Below, piece after piece: positions 17,462 through 25,819 of a stretch of DNA of 64,000 nucleotides; positions within the stretch are counted from its first letter, which is position 1, and every line of letters starts with the position of its first letter. The notes beneath the pieces were generated by a model. The model saw only the letters and a list, made by a program, of their open reading frames with translations. It was not told the origin of the DNA and made no database searches. This stretch comes from Sinisalibacter aestuarii (lineage in GTDB: Bacteria > Pseudomonadota > Alphaproteobacteria > Rhodobacterales > Rhodobacteraceae), in NCBI RefSeq assembly GCF_027923545.1, contig NZ_BROH01000014.1, positions 1 through 64,000 of the forward strand, read 5' to 3'. Made by a program: the position numbers and the translations under genes.

Positions 17462-17758
17462 ATGCAAGAGGATAGCGAGTCAGGTGGCAATCGCCACGGA
17501 AAGTTGATGCACTGGGGCATGATGGCTTGCTGTGCTGTCATGCTTCTACCCATCGCAGCTTTCCTGATTGGCGGAGGCACCGTCGCAGGCCTTTGGGCAA
17601 ACGCTACCGTCTTTGCGCCTCTGGTGCTCTGCGTTGGCGCCCATTTTGTGATGCACAAGATGATGGGGCGTTCATGCCATGGAAGCAAAGAGCACAAGCA
17701 GACCGCCCCCCAGCCAGTGCCGATTGAAGATATGACCGACAGCGCCGTCCGGCGGTAA
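17462..17758 (+). CDS. Small membrane protein with metal-ligand-rich ends
   Basis: A 98-residue protein with two membrane helices (about residues 19-38 and 46-64). Potential metal ligands lie near the membrane: HGKLMHWGMMACC before and inside the first helix, and HFVMHKMMGRSCHGSKEHK after the second. I know similar short Met/His/Cys proteins from copper operons but cannot name a family with certainty. The ATG at 17462 has AGAGGTGG upstream. It is the first gene after a CueR-type promoter and precedes a lipoprotein and ScsB. Confidence 0.72.
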   Translation: MQEDSESGGNRHGKLMHWGMMACCAVMLLPIAAFLIGGGTVAGLWANATVFAPLVLCVGAHFVMHKMMGRSCHGSKEHKQTAPQPVPIEDMTDSAVRR

Positions 17759-17764
17759 GTCGAA

Positions 17765-18013
17765 ATGAGAACAAGAGCGCGGCTGGCGACTGTCTTCTTG
17801 GGAGCGATTTTCGTGAGCGCTTGTTCCGGCGGACCAGTCCTGTGCCCGACAAACCCGCCGCCAACTTTGTCGACAAAGTCACCAGAGCTGGAGCTGCCCA
17901 ATGGATGTCGTCTGGCAGGGCCTATCTCCAACGGTGTGGGCCAGTTGGATTGTGTAAACGGCCGATCAGGCTTTGTTGCCACTCAAGTTCAAAGCCTGGA
18001 GATAGTGCGATGA
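17765..18013 (+). CDS. Small Cys-containing lipoprotein
   Basis: An 82-residue lipoprotein with a lipobox ending AIFVSAC (Cys20). The mature part has three more cysteines (VLCPT, NGCRL, LDCVN). It ends with ATGA overlapping the scsB start, so the two are probably coupled. Its cysteines could be substrates of ScsB. No named family is recognised. Confidence 0.72.
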   Translation: MRTRARLATVFLGAIFVSACSGGPVLCPTNPPPTLSTKSPELELPNGCRLAGPISNGVGQLDCVNGRSGFVATQVQSLEIVR

Positions 18014-20190
18014 CCATCTGGCGCTCGCCAATCCGTCTTGCTTTCTGCGGTACCCTCGCTGCCGCAATGTTCTGGCTCTTGATCCCCTTTGCTGCAACGG
18101 CCGAGGTATCAGTCGCCCACAAGGTCACTGCGGTGGAAGCGCGGCTGATCTCCGCCGAGGATGCCGTTTCCGCCGAAGCTCAAACGCTCTCCGCCGGTCT
18201 GGATCTGAACCTTGCTGACGGATGGAAAACCTATTGGCGTTCGCCTGGCGAGGTTGGCATTCCGCCACAGATCGACTGGAGCGGGTCGACGAATGTCGCG
18301 GGCGTTGATTTCCTATGGCCTGCACCCGAGCGGTTCACTGCCTTTGGCATCGAAAACTTCGGCTATCATGATGAGGTTGTCTTTCCACTTCAGATCACCC
18401 TGAAGGATCCTGGGGAACCTGTCGAACTCAGAGCAAACGTCAAGCTCTTGACCTGCTCAGCAGTTTGTGTCCCCCAGGATTTTGACTTGGCACTTTCGTT
18501 GCCTCAGGGGAACTCAATCGATCAAGTCTCGGCTAATCGTATCGGGGCATTTCTCGCACGCGTTCCGGCGGAAGGAGGAGCGGCAGGCGTGACCGCCGCC
18601 ACATCCCATATAAACGATGATTTCACCCGCCTAACGATAGAAATAGCTGCCACGACTGCCTTCAAAACCCCGGACGTCTTTCCTGAAATTGGTGATGGCA
18701 ACACGTTGGGGAAGCCCGACATTCGCCTTGGGGCAAGCGGGCGAACGCTTTGGGCTGAATTCCCAATTCTTGCCTACATGGCAGATACAGACGCGCCGCC
18801 ACGGGTAACCGTGACGGACGGGCCGGATCACGCCCTCACCGTCACGCCAGATCGGGCAACAACCGCCCCAACTCCCCCTTTCAGTATTGATCGGGTGGTC
18901 CCCGGCATTGATCAAGTGATCTGGATCGCCATCATCGCTTTTCTTGGGGGCTTGATCCTGAACGCCATGCCTTGCGTGCTTCCTGTTCTGTCGATCAAGT
19001 TATCTTCTGCCCTGAAATCCGAAGGACGCGGCAATGCCCAAGTCAGGGCAGGCTTCTTGGCCGCCGCCGCCGGAGTCATGGTCTTTATGTGGGCACTCGC
19101 GGCTGTTCTCTTCGCATTGCAAAAGATTGGCGTTGCCGTCGGTTGGGGGCTCCAGTTCCAGAGCCCAACGTTCCTGGTTCTGATGCTCCTGATCCTTGGT
19201 CTGTTCACCGCAAACCTGTTTGGACTGTTCGAATTCTCTTTGCCAGCCGCCCTGACAACGCGGTTGATGAAAGCAGGAGGTACGGCCGGTTATGGAGCGG
19301 ATTTTGCCACCGGATTTTTCGGGGCGGTCATGGCTACTCCCTGCTCCGCGCCGTTTCTTGGAACAGCTATCGCATTCGCACTTGCGGGGCGGGTGATAGA
19401 CATCGCTGTCGTTTTCACCTTTCTCGGGTTAGGTCTGGCCAGCCCATATCTGTTGGTGGCCATCGTGCCGAACGTTGTTCGGTTCGTGCCCAAGCCCGGC
19501 CGCTGGATGATCGCCTTGAAAGCCGGCCTTGGCATCCTCCTGATGGGTACCGCGGCATGGCTGTTCTATGTCCTGCTCGGCGTTGCTGGATCGCGCGCGG
19601 CCCTAACAGTTGCATCTCTCGGTGCGGTTATGCTCTTCATAGCGGCATCGCCCTGGGTGCCAAGATCTCTTCGCTGGCCCTTTGGGCTGGCGCTGGCGGC
19701 ACTCGCGGTCGCGGCCGCGCCATTCTTGGCAACACCCGCCGCACCCGATGCCCAAGCAGGAAAAATTGCCTGGGTCACATTTGACCGCGGCGATATTGCC
19801 CGTCGAGTATCACGCGGAGAGGTCGTTTTTGTCGATGTAACCGCCGATTGGTGTTTGACCTGCAAAGCCAACAAGGCGCTCGTTCTTGAACGCGACCCGG
19901 TTCTTTCGGCATTGAACAGCTCTGGTGTCACGCCGATGCTGGCCGACTGGACCCGCCCAGATGACGCGATCACCCGTTTTTTGGAGACCAACAACCGTTA
20001 CGGCATTCCATTCAACGCGGTTTATGGGCCGTCTGCTCCCGAAGGAATTACCCTATCTGAAATATTGTCGACTCAGGATGTTCTTGCTGCTCTGCACGCG
20101 GCGCGTCCGGGGGCCGCTCAAGCAACGCTCATCGAGGACGATGTGAAGGTTTCCAGATTTGGAAACACTTTGGAGCAAAGTGCCGACTGA
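18010..20190 (+). CDS. scsB: ScsB-like transmembrane thiol-disulfide reductase (DsbD family)
   Basis: A 726-residue electron-transfer protein that brings reducing power across the inner membrane. It has a signal peptide, a large N-terminal periplasmic domain with LLTCSAVCVPQ, a membrane core with the two redox cysteines in AMPCVLP and TPCSAPFLG, and a C-terminal thioredoxin domain with WCLTCKANK. The enlarged N-terminal domain (WKTYWRSPGE motif) is typical of ScsB/CcdA-type copper-tolerance reductases and not of classic DsbD. The start at 18010 overlaps the lipoprotein gene. The likely partner is the ScsC-like protein at 11643, encoded in the opposite operon. Confidence 0.92.
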   Translation: MTIWRSPIRLAFCGTLAAAMFWLLIPFAATAEVSVAHKVTAVEARLISAEDAVSAEAQTLSAGLDLNLADGWKTYWRSPGEVGIPPQIDWSGSTNVAGVDFLWPAPERFTAFGIENFGYHDEVVFPLQITLKDPGEPVELRANVKLLTCSAVCVPQDFDLALSLPQGNSIDQVSANRIGAFLARVPAEGGAAGVTAATSHINDDFTRLTIEIAATTAFKTPDVFPEIGDGNTLGKPDIRLGASGRTLWAEFPILAYMADTDAPPRVTVTDGPDHALTVTPDRATTAPTPPFSIDRVVPGIDQVIWIAIIAFLGGLILNAMPCVLPVLSIKLSSALKSEGRGNAQVRAGFLAAAAGVMVFMWALAAVLFALQKIGVAVGWGLQFQSPTFLVLMLLILGLFTANLFGLFEFSLPAALTTRLMKAGGTAGYGADFATGFFGAVMATPCSAPFLGTAIAFALAGRVIDIAVVFTFLGLGLASPYLLVAIVPNVVRFVPKPGRWMIALKAGLGILLMGTAAWLFYVLLGVAGSRAALTVASLGAVMLFIAASPWVPRSLRWPFGLALAALAVAAAPFLATPAAPDAQAGKIAWVTFDRGDIARRVSRGEVVFVDVTADWCLTCKANKALVLERDPVLSALNSSGVTPMLADWTRPDDAITRFLETNNRYGIPFNAVYGPSAPEGITLSEILSTQDVLAALHAARPGAAQATLIEDDVKVSRFGNTLEQSAD

Positions 20191-20245
20191 GTAATTTCGC
20201 CTAAGCTGCGCATCAAGGACGCCGAGTCAGGCAGCATTTAACGCC

Positions 20246-20287
20246 CTGATTTAGATCAACCACACCATCTGGATAGCGTGTTATAAT
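20246..20287 (+). promoter_or_regulatory. Putative FNR/Crp-type box with extended -10
   Basis: CTGATTTAGATCAA (20246-20259) matches the FNR-family consensus TTGAT-N4-ATCAA with one mismatch. A perfect TATAAT lies at 20282-20287, preceded by TGT. The box centre is ~41.5 bases upstream of the expected transcription start, the classic activating position. The gene at 20309 follows. Confidence 0.55.
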
Positions 20288-20308
20288 CACCTAGGAAGGA
20301 CTCAAATC

Positions 20309-20662
20309 ATGCGATCAAGGCCACATATCGATGTCAGAAGAGTGTCGCGTATTCGCGTCAGCTTCGTCCTGATATTGATCGGAGCCTTGTTTTTCGGTCT
20401 CATTGCCGATGGTTTGCATGCGCATGAGGGCGAGCCTGCCGGGTTAGAGACGCAGATTGTTCAGGTCACCGACGCAAATTCCTCCGTCCACGTTATTCTG
20501 GACGCGGATTGCGGAATTCATCCCGGTTGCGCCGCTGCTCTGATCCCTAACGGGCTTGTCAGCGCAGTAGTTTCGAACCGTAGCACGCGAATGGTAATGT
20601 CGTGGCGGCAATCGGCGTCTTTCGCCGATGACGAATTCATACACGTCCCCATTCTCTTCTGA
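20309..20662 (+). CDS. Small exported or membrane His/Cys protein
   Basis: A 117-residue protein starting at an ATG with AGGAAGGA upstream. An N-terminal hydrophobic helix (residues ~17-34) is followed by GLHAHEGEPAG and a CGIHPGC pair of cysteines. The overall design resembles the proteins at 3571 and 15879, again next to copper and redox genes. I do not recognise a named family. A possible oxygen- or redox-responsive promoter lies directly upstream. Confidence 0.68.
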   Translation: MRSRPHIDVRRVSRIRVSFVLILIGALFFGLIADGLHAHEGEPAGLETQIVQVTDANSSVHVILDADCGIHPGCAAALIPNGLVSAVVSNRSTRMVMSWRQSASFADDEFIHVPILF

Positions 20663-20872
20663 GCATTCCAGTCAGCGAGGTAGCGAAGCGCCTCCCTTTC
20701 GGCTTTTACGCCAATCGTGACGCTTAGGTTTTTCGACAGGCTCGTAGTCTGGATGTCCGGATTCTACCTGACCGCGCTCCTCACTTCATTCGCTCCTATC
20801 AACCGTGGATCCGCCGGTTTTCTGCCCTCGCCACGGCCACCGCATGATCTCGACCAGATAAAGGTTCCAAAA

Positions 20873-21934
20873 ATGAACATGTCGCCCCGCATCGCCTATA
20901 CGCTCGCCACTTTGTTCGTGTCAGCACCAGCTTTGGCCGCTCCGCCTACGGTCTTCATTCCAGAGGGCAGCGCCAATTCAGTCCTGATGGTTCAGGCGGA
21001 GACTGGAAAAGTCCTGCGTCGGATCAATGATGTCGAGGCGGTCCACGGTCTCGCAGGCGCACCCGGCGTGCCGTATCTGGTCGCCGGCAGCTATTCGGAG
21101 ATCCCGCGCGAGGATGTCGCGGCGCTAGAAAAGCCCTCCACCGTGTCTGCAGACGATCACGCCGCGCACCACGCACCAAAGGCCGCGCCAATGGGGCCAC
21201 CCGATGCCGGGATCAGTCTTCTCTCGATTCTGGACGCAAAAAGTGGCGATATCCTGCGTCGGATAGAGGTGCCGGGTGCCGTACATCATACGGCAGTTTC
21301 CCCTGATGGACGCTTTGCCGTTGCGACCCATCCGGCAGGTGACGGAATATCGGTGATTGACCTGGCGACTTTCGGCATGACGGCATTTGTCCCGACTGGA
21401 TCGATGCCGAACTATGCAGCGTTCGGAACTGATCCCAATCTCGTCTACGTCTCCAACACCGGTAACGGAACGATCAGCGAAGTAGACCTGTCGCGGGGTA
21501 TCGTTCGTCGCAACTTCATTGCAGGTGACACCCCGGAACATACGGCGGTTTCGCCCGAAACTGATCGACTCTTTGTGGCAGACGCGGACGCAGGTCAGGT
21601 TCTGGAACTGTCTTTGAGTACCGGTGAAAAGCTGCGGACCTTCGAAATTGGCGGCGAGATTCATGGACTGGGGCTGTCAAATGATGGGGCAACTTTGTTC
21701 GTCGCGGGTAGGGGAGAGGACAAACTCGCCTCAGTTGCACTCGCTACCGGGGAAGTGCGCACAGCCACGCTTGCACCAGAACCCTACCACCTGACGGTAA
21801 TTCCAGGCTCCGACATCCTTTATGTCTCAAGCCGTGCAGAGCCCGTGGTTTGGCTCATCGATACCAGCTCACTGCAAACGCGTGAAACAGTTTCTGTCGA
21901 AGGAGAAGGACATCAGATGGTGGCGCTTCCCTGA
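20873..21934 (+). CDS. Periplasmic YncE-like beta-propeller protein
   Basis: A 353-residue secreted protein with a signal peptide (LFVSAPALA) and repeated beta-propeller blades of the YncE/YVTN type (for example GAVHHTAVSPDGRFAVATHP, TPEHTAVSPETDRLFVAD, GLSNDGATLFVAGRG). A His-rich loop (DDHAAHHAPKA) near residue 90 may bind metal. The ATG at 20873 is chosen because it gives a clean signal peptide; an in-frame upstream start at 20717 gives an unlikely leader. Relatives occur in copper and nitrite/nitrous-oxide operons. Its binding partner is unknown. Confidence 0.85.
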   Translation: MNMSPRIAYTLATLFVSAPALAAPPTVFIPEGSANSVLMVQAETGKVLRRINDVEAVHGLAGAPGVPYLVAGSYSEIPREDVAALEKPSTVSADDHAAHHAPKAAPMGPPDAGISLLSILDAKSGDILRRIEVPGAVHHTAVSPDGRFAVATHPAGDGISVIDLATFGMTAFVPTGSMPNYAAFGTDPNLVYVSNTGNGTISEVDLSRGIVRRNFIAGDTPEHTAVSPETDRLFVADADAGQVLELSLSTGEKLRTFEIGGEIHGLGLSNDGATLFVAGRGEDKLASVALATGEVRTATLAPEPYHLTVIPGSDILYVSSRAEPVVWLIDTSSLQTRETVSVEGEGHQMVALP

Positions 21935-21967
21935 AGGGCTGCCGATGGGAATGAAAGGCACAGGATC

Positions 21968-23353
21968 ATGGCACAGGACACTCGCCCAACACTTCGTTTT
22001 CTGGGAGCCGCCGGAACAGTAACCGGATCGCGCTATCTGATTGAAACCGGGGATCGCCGCATTCTAGTTGATTGTGGCTTGTTTCAAGGCTTCAAATCGC
22101 TGCGGGACCGCAACCGCAAGGCGTTTCCGGTACGCCCCTCCACCATTGACACCGTACTTCTGACGCACGCGCATCTCGATCACTCAGGCTATCTGCCTGC
22201 GCTGATCCGCGGCGGGTATCGAGGGAAGGTGATGTGTACCGAAGCGACGGAGGAACTCTGCGGCCTGATCCTGCCGGACAGCGGCCATATCCAGGAAGAG
22301 GAGGCACGTTTTGCCAAAAGGCACCGATACTCCAAGCACAAGAACCCCAAGCCGCTCTACACGTTGAAAGATGCTCAGGCGGCGCTTGAGCATTTGCACA
22401 GAGTTCCCTTCAACAGCACAATCGATGTTGGTGACGGAATATCCGCAGAGTTCATCCCGGCGGGCCATTTGCTCGGTGCGGCGCAGATCCGTATCAGACT
22501 GCCGGGAAGGACAATCCACTTCAGTGGCGACCTCGGCCGACAGAACGACGCACTGATGCGACCACCACAACCGTTCTCAGGTGCGGACGTGTTGGTTTGT
22601 GAATCCACCTATGGCAATCGCCATCACGCAGCCATCGACGCGGAGGAAGAGCTTCTGCCAATCCTGAAACGTGTTTTCGGGCGGGGCGGTACGGTTCTCA
22701 TCCCCTCATTCGCGGTTGGGCGCGCGCAGGGGCTTATGTATCACATTGCACGCCTGCAAAACCGCGGCGAGATCCCATATGTGCCGGTTTATCTCAACTC
22801 GCCAATGGCGATCGACGCGACCGAAATCTACCACGGCCATCACGAAGAACATCACGTTGCCTGGGAGGATTGCCTTGCGATGTTCCAGATCGCCAAGCGG
22901 GTCACTTCGGTCGAGGAGTCGAAGAAGCTGAACACGCAGCATGGCCCGATGATCATCATTTCGGCGAGCGGCATGTTGACCGGCGGGCGGATCCTGCATC
23001 ACCTCGCCAGCTTCGGCGGCGACCCGCGCAACGCAATCCTGCTGTCGGGCTTTCAGGCTGGCGGTACCCGCGGGGCGGCACTGGCCGCTGGCGCGGACAG
23101 TCTGCGCATGTTCGGTCGAGATTTCCCGATCAGGGCAGAGGTGATCCAGCTCGAAGCCTTTTCCGGACATGCCGATGCCGAAGAGTTGCTGGCCTGGATG
23201 CGCGCGTCGGATCGCGCGCCGCGCATGACCTATGTGACTCACGGCGAACCTTCTGCCTCGGACCGGCTGCGCTGGCGGATCGAACATGAACTCGGCTGGC
23301 CTGCCCGCGCCCCCGAACACCTCGAAACGATCCGGCTGGACAATCCAAAATGA
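21968..23353 (+). CDS. MBL-fold/beta-CASP exoribonuclease-like hydrolase
   Basis: A 461-residue metallo-beta-lactamase-fold protein of the RNA-specificity (beta-CASP) type. It has the zinc motif HAHLDHSG, the downstream ligands in GHLLGAA and FSGDLGR, the ESTYGN motif and the C-terminal HGEPSAS and FSGHADAEEL elements. Such enzymes cut or trim RNA. The start has a modest ribosome site, and the stop overlaps the next gene (ATGA). It is the first of a three-gene unit with a nucleoside phosphorylase and a PRPP synthetase, suggesting recycling of RNA into nucleotides. Confidence 0.9.
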   Translation: MAQDTRPTLRFLGAAGTVTGSRYLIETGDRRILVDCGLFQGFKSLRDRNRKAFPVRPSTIDTVLLTHAHLDHSGYLPALIRGGYRGKVMCTEATEELCGLILPDSGHIQEEEARFAKRHRYSKHKNPKPLYTLKDAQAALEHLHRVPFNSTIDVGDGISAEFIPAGHLLGAAQIRIRLPGRTIHFSGDLGRQNDALMRPPQPFSGADVLVCESTYGNRHHAAIDAEEELLPILKRVFGRGGTVLIPSFAVGRAQGLMYHIARLQNRGEIPYVPVYLNSPMAIDATEIYHGHHEEHHVAWEDCLAMFQIAKRVTSVEESKKLNTQHGPMIIISASGMLTGGRILHHLASFGGDPRNAILLSGFQAGGTRGAALAAGADSLRMFGRDFPIRAEVIQLEAFSGHADAEELLAWMRASDRAPRMTYVTHGEPSASDRLRWRIEHELGWPARAPEHLETIRLDNPK

Positions 23354-24864
23354 CAGAAATCGACAATACGCTCGCCCTGTCCCGCGCGGGGATCGACACT
23401 TACCGGCAACCCGTTGTCTTCATGCGCGAAGACTGCCACGTCTGCCGCGCCGAAGGCTTCGCAGCCCTGACCCGGATCGAGGTCACGCTCGGCGACAGGT
23501 CGGTGATTGCCACGCTGAACGTGTTGACCAATGGCGACTGGCTGCCCGACGACACTGCCGCCTTGTCGGAAGAAGCCTGGGCCGCCCTGAAGCCCCAACC
23601 GGGGGACCGGGCAAGTTTTACGCACCCGGAGCCACCGGACTCCGTCTCAGCGATCCGCGCCAAGGTCTATGGAGAAACCCTTGAGCAGCAAAGGTTCGAC
23701 GCAATCATTCGTGACGTCCTCGATCATCGTCTCTCCGATCTCGATCTGGCAGCCTTCATCACCGCCTGCGCGGGCGACCGGCTTTCGATTGCGGAAACCA
23801 TCGCACTGACCCGATCCATGCAGGCGGCGGGCGAAACGCTGGATTGGGGCGGCGCCGAGATCTACGACAAGCATTGCGTCGGGGGGCTTCCAGGAAACCG
23901 CACCACGCCGATCATCGTTTCGATCATCGCGGCGGCGGGGCTGATGATCCCCAAGACCTCTTCTCGCGCGATCACTTCCCCCGCAGGCACGGCCGACACG
24001 ATGGAGGTCATGGCTCCCGTCTCGCTCGACATCCCCGCGTTGAGACGCGTCGTCGAGGCTGAGGGCGGGTGCATCGTTTGGGGGGGCAACCTCGCTCTCA
24101 GCCCTGCGGACGATGTTCTGATCCGGATTGAACGGCCACTCGATTTCGACAGCGACGGACAGCTGGTGGCGAGCGTCTTGTCGAAGAAGGCTGCGGTCGG
24201 TGCGAAGCGCGTGCTGATCGATGTGCCCGTCGGACCAACGGCCAAGGTCCGCTCGGCGGAAACCGCCGCTGCGCTGGCAGAGCGGCTCCGCGCCGTTGGC
24301 AAGGCCATCGGCCTGACGCTCTCGATCCATCAAAGCGACGGGACTGCACCTGTCGGCCGCGGAATTGGACCCGCACTTGAAGCCCAAGATGTCCTTGCCG
24401 TGCTACGCCGCAACGAGAACTTCCCTGTCGACCTGCGCGACCGTGCACTCGACATCGCTGGAGCGCTGCTGGACCTTGTCCCCGAGACGGGCAGCGCGGG
24501 CGGGCGAAAGGTGGCCGCACAGCTGCTCGACAGCGGCGCTGCCGAGGCGAAGTTCATGGCGATTTGCGATGCACAAGGCGGTTTCACTGAGCCCGGTGAG
24601 GCGCGTTATCATGCGGTGATCACCTCCCGCACGGCGGGGCGCCTCATTGCGATTGACAATCGTCGCATCGCGCGCACAGCGAAACTCGCCGGCGCACCGC
24701 GGCAGCAGCTCGCAGGGCTGCGCCTTCTGGTCCAGATCGGTGACCATATCGAATTTGGCAAGCCGCTGTTCGAGATCCACGCCGAAACGCTGGGAGAACT
24801 GGAATACGCCCGCTCCTATGCCGAGGCGCAATTGGGACTTTGCACAATTGAGGAGGCAAACTGA
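23350..24864 (+). CDS. Thymidine/AMP phosphorylase-family enzyme
   Basis: A 504-residue member of the thymidine phosphorylase/AMP phosphorylase family. The phosphate- and base-binding region reads KHCVGGLPGNRTTPIIVSI, followed by SSRAITSPAGTADTMEV. The N-terminal ~90-residue extension is the part found in archaeal-type AMP phosphorylases and absent from E. coli DeoA, so nucleoside 5'-monophosphates may be the substrate. It overlaps the genes on both sides, and the neighbour is a PRPP synthetase, so ribose 1,5-bisphosphate or ribose phosphate could be passed on. The exact substrate is not settled by sequence. Confidence 0.88.
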   Translation: MTEIDNTLALSRAGIDTYRQPVVFMREDCHVCRAEGFAALTRIEVTLGDRSVIATLNVLTNGDWLPDDTAALSEEAWAALKPQPGDRASFTHPEPPDSVSAIRAKVYGETLEQQRFDAIIRDVLDHRLSDLDLAAFITACAGDRLSIAETIALTRSMQAAGETLDWGGAEIYDKHCVGGLPGNRTTPIIVSIIAAAGLMIPKTSSRAITSPAGTADTMEVMAPVSLDIPALRRVVEAEGGCIVWGGNLALSPADDVLIRIERPLDFDSDGQLVASVLSKKAAVGAKRVLIDVPVGPTAKVRSAETAAALAERLRAVGKAIGLTLSIHQSDGTAPVGRGIGPALEAQDVLAVLRRNENFPVDLRDRALDIAGALLDLVPETGSAGGRKVAAQLLDSGAAEAKFMAICDAQGGFTEPGEARYHAVITSRTAGRLIAIDNRRIARTAKLAGAPRQQLAGLRLLVQIGDHIEFGKPLFEIHAETLGELEYARSYAEAQLGLCTIEEAN

Positions 24865-25754
24865 TGACCATTATCGCCCCCTTTCCCGGCATGGAGCCAT
24901 TGGCGCGCAGAATGGCGGCGACATCCGGTGCCGAAATCCAGCCGGTGGACTTGCACCATTTTCCCGATGGTGAAACCCTCGTGAAGCTCGGCGGCGATCC
25001 TGCAGGACGCGAAATCGCCTTCCTCGCCACGTTGCGCGATCCTGATCGGCTGGCGTTGCCTCTGCGTTTCGCAGCTCTGACGGCGCGCGAACTTGGGGCC
25101 GCGCGTGTGGGGCTGGTCGCGCCCTATCTTGGCTACATGCGCCAGGACAAGCGGTTTCATCCACGCGAAGCTGTGAGCGCCCCGATCTTCGCGGGATTTC
25201 TTGATGAATGTTTCGACTGGGTGATGACCGCTGACCCCCATCTGCATCGCAACCCGAGCCTTTCAGCGCTGTTCCGCATTCCCGCATATCGTGTCGCCAC
25301 AGCCCCTCTGCTGGCCGACTGGATTGCGGCGAACGTTCCAGAGGCCGTGCTCCTTGGGCCTGACAGCGAAAGCCAGCAATGGGTGGCTGAAGTCGCCAGG
25401 CTCGCCGGACGCCCCTACGAAGTGCTGACAAAACATCGCTCCGGGGATCGGCAGGTCGAGATCAGCCTGCCGGGCAGCGCCGTTTTCCGACAGGGGACAC
25501 CCGTGATCCTCGATGATATCGCCTCGTCCGGACACACGCTGATCCGAACGCTCGAACAACTCGAGCAGGCCGGTGCCCGACCTGCGACTTGCGTAATTAT
25601 CCACGCGGTTTTCGCACACGGCGCAGAGGAAGCAATCCGCCATGCCGGTGCCGCGCGGATCGTCAGTACCGATACGATTCCACACTCAACGAACGCAGTC
25701 TGCGTCGGCGAGCTGTTAGCGACAGAAATGAAAGTTGCTCAATGCGCCACTTGA
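24864..25754 (+). CDS. Ribose-phosphate pyrophosphokinase-like protein
   Basis: A 296-residue PRPP synthetase-family protein. It keeps FPDGETLVKL, the DPHLHRNPSL segment and the PRPP-binding loop VILDDIASSGHTLI. It is slightly shorter than the housekeeping enzyme (~310-315) and divergent, as is usual for the accessory type. It overlaps the phosphorylase by one base, so the two are translationally coupled. It should make PRPP from ribose 5-phosphate and ATP, or use a related phosphorylated ribose. The CueR-type box of the next gene begins inside its last codons. Confidence 0.88.
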   Translation: MTIIAPFPGMEPLARRMAATSGAEIQPVDLHHFPDGETLVKLGGDPAGREIAFLATLRDPDRLALPLRFAALTARELGAARVGLVAPYLGYMRQDKRFHPREAVSAPIFAGFLDECFDWVMTADPHLHRNPSLSALFRIPAYRVATAPLLADWIAANVPEAVLLGPDSESQQWVAEVARLAGRPYEVLTKHRSGDRQVEISLPGSAVFRQGTPVILDDIASSGHTLIRTLEQLEQAGARPATCVIIHAVFAHGAEEAIRHAGAARIVSTDTIPHSTNAVCVGELLATEMKVAQCAT

Positions 25755-25781
25755 CCTTCCAGTTACTGGAAGAATTAGGTT
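25751..25781 (+). promoter_or_regulatory. CueR-type promoter of the second copper ATPase
   Basis: TTGACC (25751-25756) and TAGGTT (25776-25781) are 19 bases apart, with the dyad CTTCCAGTTACTGGAAG in the spacer. It is nearly the same as the copA box at 10774. Confidence 0.86.
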
Positions 25782-25819
25782 TGAGGCAATGAGCTAGAAA
25801 TACGGGAAAGGATCCCCGA

